Assembly (NCBI GenBank): GCA_963700195.1
Contig: CAVOWQ010000020.1
Span: forward strand, 4,383-68,382
DNA from: AP-15 sp963700195
GTDB taxonomy: Bacteria > Pseudomonadota > Alphaproteobacteria > ATCC43930 > CGMCC-115725
Reading direction: 5' to 3'
Length of the DNA stretch: 64,000 nucleotides
Shown: positions 34,101 to 43,800 of the stretch, piece by piece
Numbering within the stretch: position 1 is the first letter of the stretch
How the letters are laid out: the number at the start of each line of letters is the position of its first letter
The notes under the pieces: generated by a model
Database searches by the model: none
Told to the model about the DNA's origin: nothing
The model's input: only the letters and a program-made list of their open reading frames with translations
Translations under genes and position numbers: made by a program

Positions 34101-34642
34101 TGACCGAAGCAATCGCCAGGCTGCGCCACGGGATCGCGGCACTCGACCGCGAAGTGCGCCAGCGGCTGACTGCGGCCTTCGAACAGCTCGACCGGCATTT
34201 TGCCGAGCTGTTCACGAAGCTGTTCGGCGGCGGCAAGGCGCAATTGCGTCTGGTGGACAACGACGACCCGCTCGCCGCCGGGCTCGAAATCATGGCGAGC
34301 CCGCCGGGCAAGCGGCTGCAATCCCTTTCGCTGTTGTCGGGCGGCGAGCAGGCGCTGACCGCACTCGCGCTGCTCTTCGCCGCGTTCCTGACAAACCCCG
34401 CGCCGGTCTGCGTCTTGGACGAGGTCGACGCGCCGCTCGACGACGCCAATGTCGACCGGTTCTGCAGCCTGGTCGGCGATATCGCCGACACCACCGGCAC
34501 GCGCTTTCTGGTGGTCACCCACCACCGCATCACGATGGCCCGCGTCGACCGCCTCTTCGGCGTCACGATGGCCGAACGCGGCATCTCGCAGCTCGTCTCG
34601 GTCGACCTAGCCCGCGCCGCCCGAATGCGACAGACCGCTTGA
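31163..34642 (+). CDS. smc: chromosome segregation protein SMC
   Basis: This 1159-residue ABC-type ATPase condenses and segregates the chromosome with ScpA/B. The N-terminal head has Walker A GPNGCGKSN (about 32-40) and the hallmark FKSFVDAT; long coiled coils, very rich in Ala, Glu and Arg, flank a hinge (about 510-640, with PPVLAELRVAPGFEAAIG). The C-terminal head has the signature LSLLSGGEQALTALALLF and Walker B VCVLDEVDAPLDDANV. Length is normal. It ends 3 bp from the convergent phosphatase gene. Confidence 0.96.
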   Translation: MQVCRLRLVGFKSFVDATELALEPGLTGIVGPNGCGKSNLVEALRWVMGETSARRLRGGEMDDVIFAGTTAKPARNIAEVALTLDNSSRGAPFAFNDRAEIEVVRRIERGGGSTYRVNGREVRARDVQLLFSDAASGAHSGAMVSQGRIGALIDAKPAERRLLLEEAAGTAGLHARRRETELKLDAAEENLERLDDVVATIEVQFENLRKQARQAQRYRRLAEQIRRTEALLFRTRWLAAEAEAEHNSAEHRATEGTVAEATGHAVAQVGARDAAEATLPPLRAAEAAAAVELQRLTASRSALEHELQQVLAARREAERRLAQVTADLEREETHLAEAQASLIRLSEEQDAVSRAEAADGPGRELAEAGRRDASACLAEAEAVLQRETEAVAAADARRVTLDRRRKELEERRARFEARRAEAERQRAGLAAAMVAPEAVTAAAAAVTQTEARLDHCRAIVEAAEVEIANRLAGEQTALDTARQVDTRLARLTAEAEGLRRLLAPPPDTGDAPPVLAELRVAPGFEAAIGAAFGDELQAPLTDGAGGDAARFWVDLSEDEHHRAALPEGACSLAEAVEAPSALARSLAQAGWVGNEETGRRLQPSLAPGQRLVDREGRLWRWDGFVSLGCGPSLAAEHLRHRNRLAVLESEIATLKTAAQAAESGAAAARAERQRATEAGRFARQALSDAEAALARARAEEAEINRRELTTQTRLAAAVDMLEKIGADLAETRAQAEEVEGDLAGLPEAKSARAALEQARAAAAMARRREADARAAIERLTHETARRRERLSSIGLEERAWRKRSTDAAAQQVALIERRSALEAEIAGLAARPAKIAAESEALGGAIAGAAEACRRSADALAVGERQLREATDASRLADHALGDARERLARLEGLRDGANEALAHLARDIRERIGVAPEALAEIAGVTEEKVPADPVETASRLDRLIRERDGMGPVNLMAETEAAELETRIADLQRERADLTEAIARLRHGIAALDREVRQRLTAAFEQLDRHFAELFTKLFGGGKAQLRLVDNDDPLAAGLEIMASPPGKRLQSLSLLSGGEQALTALALLFAAFLTNPAPVCVLDEVDAPLDDANVDRFCSLVGDIADTTGTRFLVVTHHRITMARVDRLFGVTMAERGISQLVSVDLARAARMRQTA

Positions 34643-34645
34643 CCA

Positions 34646-36244
34646 CTAGTCGCGGCGGGGGCGGCGCAGCGTGAAGGTTTCGAACGCGGCCAGCCGACCG
34701 TTTGGCCCCACCACGTCGTAATAGGTGACCTTGATCGTGGTGAGGCCGCCCGGATCCGATCCCGGATCGACGGTGAACGCCGCGAAGCCGTAGGAATGCG
34801 CAGCGTTTCGTACCGCCGACCAGGGCGCTTCTTCCTTCATGTAGACCGGCGGACGCTTGCCTGTTTTCGGGTCAGGCGCGCCGACGGCGGTGATCACACG
34901 GCACTGCGGCGGGTTGAAGAACAGCGTGTTCGACGGGACAGACGTTCCGCCACCACCAATGACCATGTGCACGGTTCCCTTAGTGGTGTCGATCACGTCG
35001 GTGGCGGTTGTTGCAGCAACCGGGGTCAGGGTGGCGTTCGATGCCTGGCCGCGGATCGGGTGCGAGCGTTCGTAATGGTGCTCGTGTCCACACACGACGA
35101 GGTCGACACCGTACTTGTCGAACAAGGGCACCCATTCTTCGCGGATCCCAAGATCCGCACCATTGAACTTGTCAGCCGTCGAAACGGCGACCTGATGCAT
35201 GCACACGACGACCCAGTCGATGTCATGATCACTACGGGCGGCGGACAATTCCCTTTCCAACCAGGCTTTCTGAGCACCCTCGGAATAACCCCGGACGTAG
35301 GAGTTGCCGCCGTCCTGGTACGTCACGTCGTCGTTGGCGATGCTGAGCACGCGCACGGAACCGGCGGTGAAGGCGTACCAAAGCCCACGGGTCAGATCAG
35401 TCTGGCCAGCCGATTCGGGCACCGAGAAGTAGGTCTGATAGGCCTGATACCCGATCGGTCCATTGCCCAGCTCGTTCTCGTGGTTGCCGGCCGAGGGCAT
35501 CCAGGGACGTTTGCGGGCGCTGCGGCTGTTGTTCTCCCAGAAATCCCACCAGGTACGCACCCGATCGTTGGCGAGATTGGCGTAACAGAGATCGCCGTTG
35601 AAAAGGTGGAACAACGGCTGGAGCTGCTCCACCCCCTGAGTGGTATCGCCAGCCGCCGGCGAGCCGAGATTGTCATTCACAAACGGGGGATTCGGAATTG
35701 TCACGCCCTCAGGCGGCACGTACTTCTTCCCAAGGGTCGGCGTGCCCTGATCACCGAAGCTGGTGAAGGTGAACTGCGCGCGACCGCGCGGGGAGGTTCG
35801 GAAGGTGCCGAACTCCGGCTCGGCGCCGTCGTGGGATGCCCCATAAAGATACGGGGAGTCGGCCTGCAACCGATCGATCTTCGCGTGATAGGCGTAGACA
35901 ACTTGGCCGGATTTTGCATCGGTGTAAGTGGTCTCTTTGGCCTCGACCACTCGTTCGAGCGCACCATCGAGACGCCCGAGCACGACACGCGGGCTGCGAA
36001 CGGATTGCAGCGTGTGCCAGGACACCACCATCTCCGACGAGGCATCCGAGCCGAACTGCAAGTGCAGTCCGGCGACCGGAGGCGTCGCCACCGGATCTGG
36101 CGAACGGCGTGCGGGAGGTGTGGTCTGAGCGGCGGCGGTTCCGACGAGAGACGCCGCCGCCATCGTCCCTCCTGCGATGCCTGCGGCCGCGAGCAGCCGG
36201 CGGCGACTGAGTTCGAGGTTGAAACCGCTGTCTGGTTTGGTCAT
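34646..36244 (-). CDS. Tat-exported purple-acid-phosphatase-like metallophosphoesterase
   Basis: This 532-residue protein carries a twin-arginine leader (SRRRLLAAAGIAGG, cleavage near AAAQ, about residue 40), a fibronectin-like N-terminal domain (about 58-150) and the five metal motifs of purple acid phosphatases: SFGDQGT, FNGDLCYAN, AGNHENE, VCMHQ and VVCGHEHHYERS. It would hydrolyse phosphomonoesters in the periplasm using a di-metal centre; the target is unknown. The gene stands alone. Confidence 0.88.
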   Translation of the reverse strand: MTKPDSGFNLELSRRRLLAAAGIAGGTMAAASLVGTAAAQTTPPARRSPDPVATPPVAGLHLQFGSDASSEMVVSWHTLQSVRSPRVVLGRLDGALERVVEAKETTYTDAKSGQVVYAYHAKIDRLQADSPYLYGASHDGAEPEFGTFRTSPRGRAQFTFTSFGDQGTPTLGKKYVPPEGVTIPNPPFVNDNLGSPAAGDTTQGVEQLQPLFHLFNGDLCYANLANDRVRTWWDFWENNSRSARKRPWMPSAGNHENELGNGPIGYQAYQTYFSVPESAGQTDLTRGLWYAFTAGSVRVLSIANDDVTYQDGGNSYVRGYSEGAQKAWLERELSAARSDHDIDWVVVCMHQVAVSTADKFNGADLGIREEWVPLFDKYGVDLVVCGHEHHYERSHPIRGQASNATLTPVAATTATDVIDTTKGTVHMVIGGGGTSVPSNTLFFNPPQCRVITAVGAPDPKTGKRPPVYMKEEAPWSAVRNAAHSYGFAAFTVDPGSDPGGLTTIKVTYYDVVGPNGRLAAFETFTLRRPRRD

Positions 36245-36403
36245 GAGGCCCCCTTTGCCAGGCTACCTCCGGGATAAGCTCGATCGCCGCATCCGACGAA
36301 CTCTTTGCCCACCGGGTTAGGCTCGATTAGTATTCCGGTTGCATTGCCACTTCGCTGCACGCAAAACAATTGCAGTGCCGCGTCGCCGCCGTTGCGAGGA
36401 TCA

Positions 36404-37263
36404 ATGCCAAAGTTTCTCTCGACTGCACAGATCGAACAATATCGGGAGGAGGGTTGTACGTACCCGATCCGTGTCATGTCGGAGACGGCGGCCGCGGAGC
36501 ATCGGGCGAGGCTCGAAGAGTTCGAGCGGCAAACCGGCGAACCTCTAAAGGGCGATTTGCGTCATAAATCGCATCTGCTCTTCGCATGGCTCGGCAAGCT
36601 GGTTCGCGCGCAGTGCGATTCTCGACGCCGTCGAGGACCTCTACGGCTCCGATCTGCTTTGCTGGACCACCAACTTCTTCATCAAGGAGGCGACGGATCC
36701 GGCCTTTGTGTCATGGCACCAGGATTCCACGTACTGGGGCCTAAGCCGACCGGATGTCGTCACCGCCTGGGTCGCCTTCACGCCGGCGACCGCGGCCAAC
36801 GGCGCGATGGAGGTACATCCCCGGCAGCCACAAGCTCGATCAGATCCCCCACCGCGATACCTTCGCCAAGAACAATCTGCTGACACGCGGGCAGGAGGTC
36901 ATGGTCGAAGTCGATCGTGCCAAGCGGCGGATCGTCACCTTGCGTCCGGGCGAGATGTCGCTGCACCACGTGCGGCTCGTGCACGGCTCGCCGCCAAACC
37001 CGTCGAGCGACAGGCGCATCGGCTTCGCGATCCGCTATATTCCGACAAGTGTGGCGCAACTCGCGGGCGAAGATAGCGCTACCTTAGTGCGGGGTGACGA
37101 TCGCTATCACCATTTCGCGCTCGAGCCGGAGCCCAGTCGCGATCTGGACCCGGAGTTCGTGGAGCTCCACCGCAACATCACCGAACGCAACGCCAAGATT
37201 TTATATCGCGGCACGGAAATCGCCAACTACAACGAGCCAAGAGCGCTGGCGGAGCGAGCCTGA
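36404..37263 (+). pseudogene. phytanoyl-CoA-dioxygenase-like oxygenase, two frameshifts
   Basis: From ATG 36404 (MPKFLSTAQIEQYREEG) the frame shifts near 36615 to AILDAVEDLYGSDLLCWTTN and FVSWHQDSTYWGL, which holds the iron ligands His and Asp. It shifts again near 36815 to YIPGSHKLDQIPHRDTFAKN and LHHVRLVHGS (second His), plus the 2-oxoglutarate Arg in DRRIGFAIRY. All three segments are family-like and total length (about 286 codons) is normal, so insertion errors or very recent mutations are likely. The substrate is not evident. The gap 37264-37326 before the tetR stop is empty. Confidence 0.78.
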
Positions 37264-37326
37264 CTTAACCAAACCGCATAGAGGCGATGACTGAAAGTCC
37301 GTCTCGAAAAAAATGCCGGACAACCG

Positions 37327-37977
37327 CTAGGGCTGCCCGTCGGTGGCCGGATCGGGGTGCAGCTGCATAAATGCCGCTGTCGCCTTGGTCGCCCGTCGCT
37401 CAGCCTCGGCCGGCTCGGGCGTCGCGGCAACCCCCAGGAGCAAGCCCACCATCAGGTCCTCCCAAACAAGCCCTAGAAATTGGGCCGCCTTCTGGGTCGG
37501 CTCTCCTGCGCCGATCAGCCCGGTAGACTGGGCTGTCGATAATAGTTGGGCGAGCACACGACGAACGGCGCCACGGCCAGCCGAGTCGAGAGCCTGGGCT
37601 ATCTCGGGCGAGCGCGTCGCCTCCGCAATCGCCAAGCGAAACGTCGCGATCACCGATGGGTGGGAGACCTCACGCACCCAATTCGTCGCGAAGGCGGTAA
37701 GCGTTGCCGCGAGCATCTGCCGGCTGCGTGGGGTGGGCAGGTCCGGGGGTAGTCGCATTCGATCGGCGCGGCTCTTGATGCAGGCAACGAGCACCGCATG
37801 CTTGCTGCCGAAATTTGTATAGAGATCCCGTTTCGAGACTTTGGCACGTTTCGCTATATCGAGCGTGCTGGTATCGGCATAACCGTCTTCTGTGAATGCC
37901 TTGAACGCGGCGCCGAGGATGCGCTCGTGCACGCGATTTTCGACCGCGGCCGGAGCGGCGCTGTTGCACTTTTTCAT
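37327..37977 (-). CDS. TetR-family regulator
   Basis: This 216-residue repressor has the N-terminal helix-turn-helix ILGAAFKAFTEDGYADTSTL / IAKRAKVSKRDLYTNFGSKH (about residues 18-65) and a variable ligand domain. It is divergent from an MFS transporter with a shared 88-bp gap carrying four TACCGA repeats, so it very probably controls that transporter and itself. I chose ATG 37977. The ligand is unknown. Confidence 0.88.
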   Translation of the reverse strand: MKKCNSAAPAAVENRVHERILGAAFKAFTEDGYADTSTLDIAKRAKVSKRDLYTNFGSKHAVLVACIKSRADRMRLPPDLPTPRSRQMLAATLTAFATNWVREVSHPSVIATFRLAIAEATRSPEIAQALDSAGRGAVRRVLAQLLSTAQSTGLIGAGEPTQKAAQFLGLVWEDLMVGLLLGVAATPEPAEAERRATKATAAFMQLHPDPATDGQP

Positions 37978-38004
37978 GTTCCCCACAGAATCATCTTGCC
38001 TTGG

Positions 38005-38046
38005 TACCGATCCGTACCGAAGTATGGAGGTACCGACAGGTACCGA
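38005..38046. promoter_or_regulatory. TACCGA repeat operator between tetR and MFS genes
   Basis: TACCGA occurs at 38005, 38015, 38031 and 38041, as two pairs each spaced by 10 bp (one helical turn). The pairs also read as imperfect inverted repeats TACC-N4-(G/C)GTA (38005-38016 and 38031-38042). This fits two TetR dimer sites between the divergent starts at 37977 and 38066. Confidence 0.6.
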
Positions 38047-38065
38047 CACTTTGCACCGAGGCCCC

Positions 38066-39424
38066 ATGAGTGTCCAGACTTCCCGGCCCGCAGGCGCCGG
38101 AATTCAGGAAACCGCCCCCCGGCTCGGCGGAGTCACGAAAACCGACCGCACGCGCGTGCCGAAGGAGGCTTGGCTGATCGTCGCGCTGCTGTTCTTGTTC
38201 ATGCTGATCAATTTCGCCGACAAAGCGGTGATTGGGATCGCCGCAGTCCCGATTATGGACGAGTTGAAGCTGAGCCCGCGCCAGTTCGGGTTGCTCGGCT
38301 CGAGCTTTTTCCTGTTGTTTTCGGTGTCGGCGATCGTCACCGGCTTCATCGTCAATCGCGTGCAGACACGCTGGGCGTTGCTGGTCATGGGACTGGTCTG
38401 GGCGCTGACCCAGTTCCCGATGATCGGGACAGTCGGGTTTGCTACTGTCATGGCCTGCCGGATCGCGCTTGGAGCGGGTGAAGGGCCGGCTTATCCAGTG
38501 TCGCTCCATTCGACCTACAAATGGTTTCCAAACGAGCTGCGCACATTGCCGACCGCGGTCGTCGCGCAAGGCGCCGGCATCGGGATCATGGTGGCGCTGC
38601 CGCTGCTCAATTGGGTTATCGTGCATTTTTCCTGGCACTGGGCCTTCGGTGTCCTCGGCATTGCCGGCCTCGCCTGGACCGCGGCGTGGCTGGTGCTCGG
38701 CCGCGAGGGCTCGCTGACCGCTGCCACAGCGACGGATGCGCCACCAACACCCGAAAGGATTGCCTACGGCCAGCTGTTGCTCAGCCCGACAGTCGTTGGG
38801 AGCTGGTGCGCGAGTTTCGGCGCCCAGTGGGGGTTGTCGCAGGCCCTGTCCTGGCAAGGGGCATTTCTGATCAAAGGGCTCGGGTTTGCGCAGGGCTCGA
38901 TCGGCCTTTTGGGTGCGCTTCCGGCGGGTGCCAGCGTGATCCTGGTAATCGCCGCCGGCTGGTGTTCGCAACGCCTGCTCGCCCGCGGGGTGTCGAGCCG
39001 GGTGGCGCGCGGGATCTTCGGCGGCGCCTGCGTCGCGCTCGGCGGCGCTGCGCTGGCGATCATGCCGTGGGTGCCGAGCATTCCCGCCAAGATCGGGCTT
39101 ACGACGATCGGGGTGGCGCTGCCCTCGGTCATTTACGTGATCGGCAATGCGGTCGTCAGCGAAATCGCACCGGTCGCCCAGCGCGGTGCTATCCTCGCCA
39201 TCGGCACCGCTGTTGCCACCTCGGCCGGGCTGTTGGCCCCCTACATTATGGGAAGCGTCGTCCAGACGGCGGCGACGCCACTCGATGGTTTCAACACCGG
39301 CTTCATAATCTGCGGTGTGATCATGCTGGTCGGCGGCATCATCGGTATGGCGCTGATGCGTCCCGATCGTGAGACGACGCGGTGGGCGAACGAAATGCCG
39401 GAGGCGGCGATCGGGTCTGCTTGA
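38066..39424 (+). CDS. MFS transporter, anion:cation-symporter-like
   Basis: This 452-residue transporter has about twelve membrane helices. Family features are NFADKAVIGIAAVPIMDEL in the first helix, the loop motif GFIVNRVQTRWALLVMG and RIALGAGEGPAYPVSLHSTY in helix 4-5, which point to the ACS group that carries organic acids. It is divergent from the TetR gene and lies just after the operator. The longer frame upstream only overlaps tetR. Confidence 0.87.
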   Translation: MSVQTSRPAGAGIQETAPRLGGVTKTDRTRVPKEAWLIVALLFLFMLINFADKAVIGIAAVPIMDELKLSPRQFGLLGSSFFLLFSVSAIVTGFIVNRVQTRWALLVMGLVWALTQFPMIGTVGFATVMACRIALGAGEGPAYPVSLHSTYKWFPNELRTLPTAVVAQGAGIGIMVALPLLNWVIVHFSWHWAFGVLGIAGLAWTAAWLVLGREGSLTAATATDAPPTPERIAYGQLLLSPTVVGSWCASFGAQWGLSQALSWQGAFLIKGLGFAQGSIGLLGALPAGASVILVIAAGWCSQRLLARGVSSRVARGIFGGACVALGGAALAIMPWVPSIPAKIGLTTIGVALPSVIYVIGNAVVSEIAPVAQRGAILAIGTAVATSAGLLAPYIMGSVVQTAATPLDGFNTGFIICGVIMLVGGIIGMALMRPDRETTRWANEMPEAAIGSA

Positions 39425-39804
39425 AGGAGCACTCGGCGTTGTACCGTGGCCGCTTTGGAGCTGCCCGGCGAGAGTCCTCCGGTTGCGGATACAATGACCG
39501 ATCTTGCACTGGTGTGGGAGGCCGTCGCGCCGACAAACCAGAGCCGGCGGAGCCGAATGTCGCCGTAATCGCGTGGTAGGCTATCGATCCGAAACCGCGA
39601 ATGTGCGGATTTGCGCGTGATCTCCAACATTCACCTCATGCTGATCGGCTGCGAAATTCGCGCCGCAGTGCCCGATGTCGGGGGAAGCTGGACTACAACC
39701 AAAGGGATGCTGCAGAGTTGCTGCAGATGCAGCGGCGAGCGATCGCCGACTCAATTGTCGATTGCGATTCATGCCGGCCATGAGACGGCGTTTCGGGTAG
39801 CGGT
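39425..39804. other. 380-bp gap with nothing recognised
   Basis: Between the MFS transporter and the EamA gene I see no family-like frame, repeat or clear hairpin. Short open frames exist on both strands but none has a ribosome site or a recognisable motif. It may hold the EamA promoter. Confidence 0.5.
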
Positions 39805-40869
39805 ATGACGCAGGCAGATCATTCCCCGCTCTGGCCGGGCGTGCCGATGGCACTGGCGGCGGCTGTGTTGTTCGGAGCGGCGGCGCCGTTTGCAAAACTG
39901 CTGCTCGGCGCGGTCGCGCCGCAGCTGCTCGCGGGGCTGCTTTACCTGGGTGCCGGGATCGGGCTCGCAACCGTACATTTCGGCCGCGCCGCCCTCGGCA
40001 TTCCGGCACCGGAAGCGCCACTTCGCGCCGGTGACCTTCCGTGGCTCGCCGCGGTAGTCGTGTTCGGCGGCGTCTTGGGACCGCTCTTGCTGATGCTCGG
40101 TCTGGCACGCACCTCCGCCACTTCCGGCTCATTGCTGCTCAATCTGGAAGGCCTCTTCACGATGGGCATCGCCTGGCTGGTCTTCCGCGAGAATGTCGAC
40201 CGCCGGCTGTTGCTCGGAGCCTTGGCGATCCTCGGCGGGGCGGCAATTCTCTCCTGGGGCGGTCGCGGTGTCGAGGTCGATGCCGGTGCGGTGCTGATCG
40301 CCGCTGCCTGCCTCGCCTGGGGCGCCGACAACAATCTGACGCGGAAATTGTCGTCCGCCGATCCGGTGCAAACCGCGATGGTCAAAGGCCTCGCAGCCGG
40401 TGCCGTGAATGCCGGATTCGCCATGCTGAACGGCGCGGCCATCCCGCCGGCGGCCATCGTGGGCGCCTCCGCCATGGTCGGCTTCGTTGGGATCGGGGTC
40501 AGCCTCGTGCTGTTTGTGCTGGCATTGCGTCATCTCGGAACGGCCCGCACCAGCGCCTATTTTTCGCTGGCGCCGTTCATCGGGGCGGTGCTGGCGATCG
40601 GCCTCTTGCATGAGATCGTGACCGCGAACCTCGCGCTCGCCGGTCTCTTGATGGGGTTCGGGCTATGGATGCATCTCGCCGAGCGCCACGAGCACCAACA
40701 TGCGCACGAGGCGCTCGAACACGAGCACAGTCATACACACGATGCGCACCACCGGCACACGCATGACGGGCTGGTTAGCGAACCGCATTCGCATCGGCAC
40801 CGCCACACGCCATTGCGCCACTCCCACCCGCATTACCCTGACCTGCATCACCGGCACGGCCATAGCTGA
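39805..40869 (+). CDS. EamA-family (DMT) transporter with histidine-rich tail
   Basis: This 354-residue permease has ten helices in two EamA halves (first half with GLARTSATSGSLLLNLEGLFT, second with LAWGADNNLTRKL and LRHLGTARTSAYFSLAPFIG). The last 55 residues are unusual: a cytoplasmic or exposed tail of repeated His-rich segments such as HEHQHAHEALEHEHSHTHD and HSHRHRHTPLRHSHPH. Such tails bind zinc, nickel or cobalt, as in cation-diffusion facilitators, so a metal-linked function is inferred. No metal regulator is adjacent. Confidence 0.85.
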   Translation: MTQADHSPLWPGVPMALAAAVLFGAAAPFAKLLLGAVAPQLLAGLLYLGAGIGLATVHFGRAALGIPAPEAPLRAGDLPWLAAVVVFGGVLGPLLLMLGLARTSATSGSLLLNLEGLFTMGIAWLVFRENVDRRLLLGALAILGGAAILSWGGRGVEVDAGAVLIAAACLAWGADNNLTRKLSSADPVQTAMVKGLAAGAVNAGFAMLNGAAIPPAAIVGASAMVGFVGIGVSLVLFVLALRHLGTARTSAYFSLAPFIGAVLAIGLLHEIVTANLALAGLLMGFGLWMHLAERHEHQHAHEALEHEHSHTHDAHHRHTHDGLVSEPHSHRHRHTPLRHSHPHYPDLHHRHGHS

Positions 40870-40887
40870 CCTGTCCCGGCTGACCTC

Positions 40888-43800
40888 TTACTCAACTCCG
40901 AGCGATTGTTGGACCGGCGGCGGCACCCCGAAGTTGGGCTGGAACAATCGGCGCAGAAAGCCGGGTGCGAGAGCGCTCAGCGGATTGACCGAGACCTGCG
41001 GGTCGGCCGTCGATCCGGTGACCCGGTAATTGGCGGCAAAAAGGCCCTGCCCTTCGCCGCCGAGCAGCAGCGGACCGATGACCGGAACGATGCCGAGAAT
41101 GGAGTTCAGGGCGTAGGCAGGGACGATCGTCCCTTGCAGGTCGAGCTGGTCGCGGCTGAGATCGGCAGCGCCATTGCTGGTGACGCCGATCGCCCCGCCA
41201 TAAGCGACGAGATTGTCGAGCGCGAGGCGATCCTCGCCATAGGCAAAATCGCCGCGCAACGTGCTGAACGGGATACCCGAGCCGGCGAGCATGCTGCCGG
41301 CGCCGCTGAACGAGGGCAGCGACAGAATGCGGGCAAACACCGGCGCGCGCACCAGGCTGTAGTCGGCACCCTCGATATGACCGGCGACTACCTGCTTGCC
41401 GGCTTTGTCCACGGTCTGGCCGGTGACGGTTACTTGCCCGCCCACAATGTTGTCGGTGATGTCGAGCAGGCTCAGCGTCGATCCCATGTCGTCGGAGCGA
41501 AAGGTTAGATTGCGCCCACCCGCCTGCGCGGTGGAATGCAGGCTCAACCCATGGCCGTTGGGAAACCGCGCATCGATCTGCGCCGCCCGCCAATCGGCGC
41601 CGTCGCGCGACAGTCTTGCGGCAACATCCCGCACCTCGCGTTGCGGCCCGACGACCAGGCGGCCGAGGCGCGCATCGATGCGCAACAGCCCGTCGGTGAC
41701 CGAGGATGGCTGCGGACTATTCTTGCGGAGATCGTTGATCCAGTGGGACAGGTCGAGCATCGGGCCGTGCAGATCGACATGCCAGCCGCCCTCCCGCCGG
41801 CGCATCACCGACCCGCTGACATCGTCGTCGGCTATGACGAGGCGGTGGACGTCTACCCGGTCGATCCGGCCGGTATCGGGTTCGAGCGCCACGGCGAACC
41901 TGCCGTCGAGCCCCGCCGCCTTGACCTCGATGTCGCGCAGCCGAGTGACTTGCTCGTTCTGCAGATCGAGGACGAGCTTGGCGCCGCCGGGGGCGCCGGG
42001 GGGTTTTTTCCAACCGGCCTCGGCGACCGACAGGTCGGCCGAGCGCAGGTCGAGGGCCGCCTCGGCCTCGGCATGCGTCGCATCGAGGGTCCAGTAGGTG
42101 AGATCGACCCCGACGGGTCCGGCGACCTGGTTGGGCAGGAAGTCGAAGCCGAGGCGCCGGCGCTGGTCGTCGTCCACCGTCAGACCGACGCGGTACCGCG
42201 CCCGGGCGCCGCCGGTCGGCTTGAAGAACAGGTTCGCGTCGATGCTCAACGGAACCCTGTCGAAACGCGAAGTTCCCCGCAGATGGGCGCCCGGGCGGGT
42301 GATCTCCAACGCGAAATCGCCGTCGGTCAGGTTGCGGTTCATCGCGACGCCGGCAATCGCGGCGCCGGAGAGGCTCGCCTTCACGGCGTATTGGACTTGG
42401 TCCAACTTGAGGTCCTTCAGCAGCGGAAGCTTGAAGTGAAGACTGGCTTCGGTTCGGCCGGCGACCTGTGTCGGGTCAACCCCGATGTCATGGGCGTAGC
42501 GCAGCGGCTTTACATCGATGGTCTCGAGGACGTCCCGGATTGGTCCGGCAAGGGAAAGGTCGACCGTCAGCCACTCCACCGGCGCGCCGAGATCGGTGAT
42601 CTCCAGCGAGCCTCCGGTGACCTGAACCGATTTGATCGACCCGCCGGACGGCGTGAACACGAGTCGCTTGTCGTCCAGAGTGGCGGTCCCACTGACCTTT
42701 TGCACCGGGGTCAGCCTCTGGAAATAGCTGATCGTCGCGTCGTGATAGCGCATGGTTCCGTGCGCGGACACGACCTCCGCCGAGCGCGCCGCCGGATCGA
42801 CCGCGAGATCGAGTCGGAATGCTGCCTCGTCGAGAACCCCGTCACGGACGTTGGCCAATACCCAGCGCCGCCCGCCGCGGCTCAGCGCCGGCGGCCACAG
42901 GCTTTCGAATTTTGCCACCGGCACATGGGAAAGAACGATCCCGAGCTTGCCGGGTATCGGCGACGGCAGGGGCTCCGTGCCGGCGATCATTGCCGGCGTC
43001 AGTCCGTCGATGGTTCCGTCGACGGCAAGCGCCGAGCCGCCGCCGAGATCGAGATCGAGCTTGGCGAGCCGCAGCTCGCCGCTTTCAGGCGCGTAGACGG
43101 CGCGGATGGTTCCCTGCTGCAGAGCGATATGGCCCTCCGGCAACAACTCGCTCCTGATCGAGCCTTTGCCGAGATAAAGGTCGAGCCGCACCCCTTCATT
43201 TGTCAGGCCGCCCAAATTCAGCCGTGTCGCGAGCGTTCCCGAGACCGGAAAATCAGCCTGGGCGAGTGGGGCTAGCTCGGGAGAGAGCGAAGCCAATGTC
43301 GCGGGTTCCAGCCCACCGATTTGAATGGAGAGATCGAGGGCGCGCTCATCGGAGGTGTAGCGATAGCTGGCGTGGAGTTCGGGCTGGTGACTGCCAAACG
43401 GCAGAGCGAACGAGACGTCGCCCGCAAGGCCCTGCCGGTTCCGTTCGATCCAGGCATCGACCCGGTCGGCCTGCCAACGGCGGCTCGTCCGGCGGTCGTC
43501 GTAGATGATGGCCGCGTTGCGGACGACGATCTGGCGCATCAGCCCGAAAGGCCGGTCGGGATTTCGCGGGCCCGCCAGCTGGTCGAGAATGTCTGGCCCC
43601 AAGCTCGGCACCCGGCTGTCGGGTTGCCCAAAGCGCAGGCGGACCGCTCCCGCCTCGTCGCGAACGAGATGCAATAGGGGACGTTCGATGAGGAGCCGTG
43701 TCGGCGCCAATTTCCCTTGCAAGAGAGAGCTGAGGCTGAAACCCGCGGAAATGTCAGGAAAGGTGGCGAACGGTTCCCCTTCCGCGTCTGCGACGCGGAC

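Noticed and set aside
34796..36277. 493-codon frame opposite the Tat phosphatase gene
   Set aside because: It is the antisense shadow of a clear metallophosphoesterase; high GC gives long opposite-strand frames.
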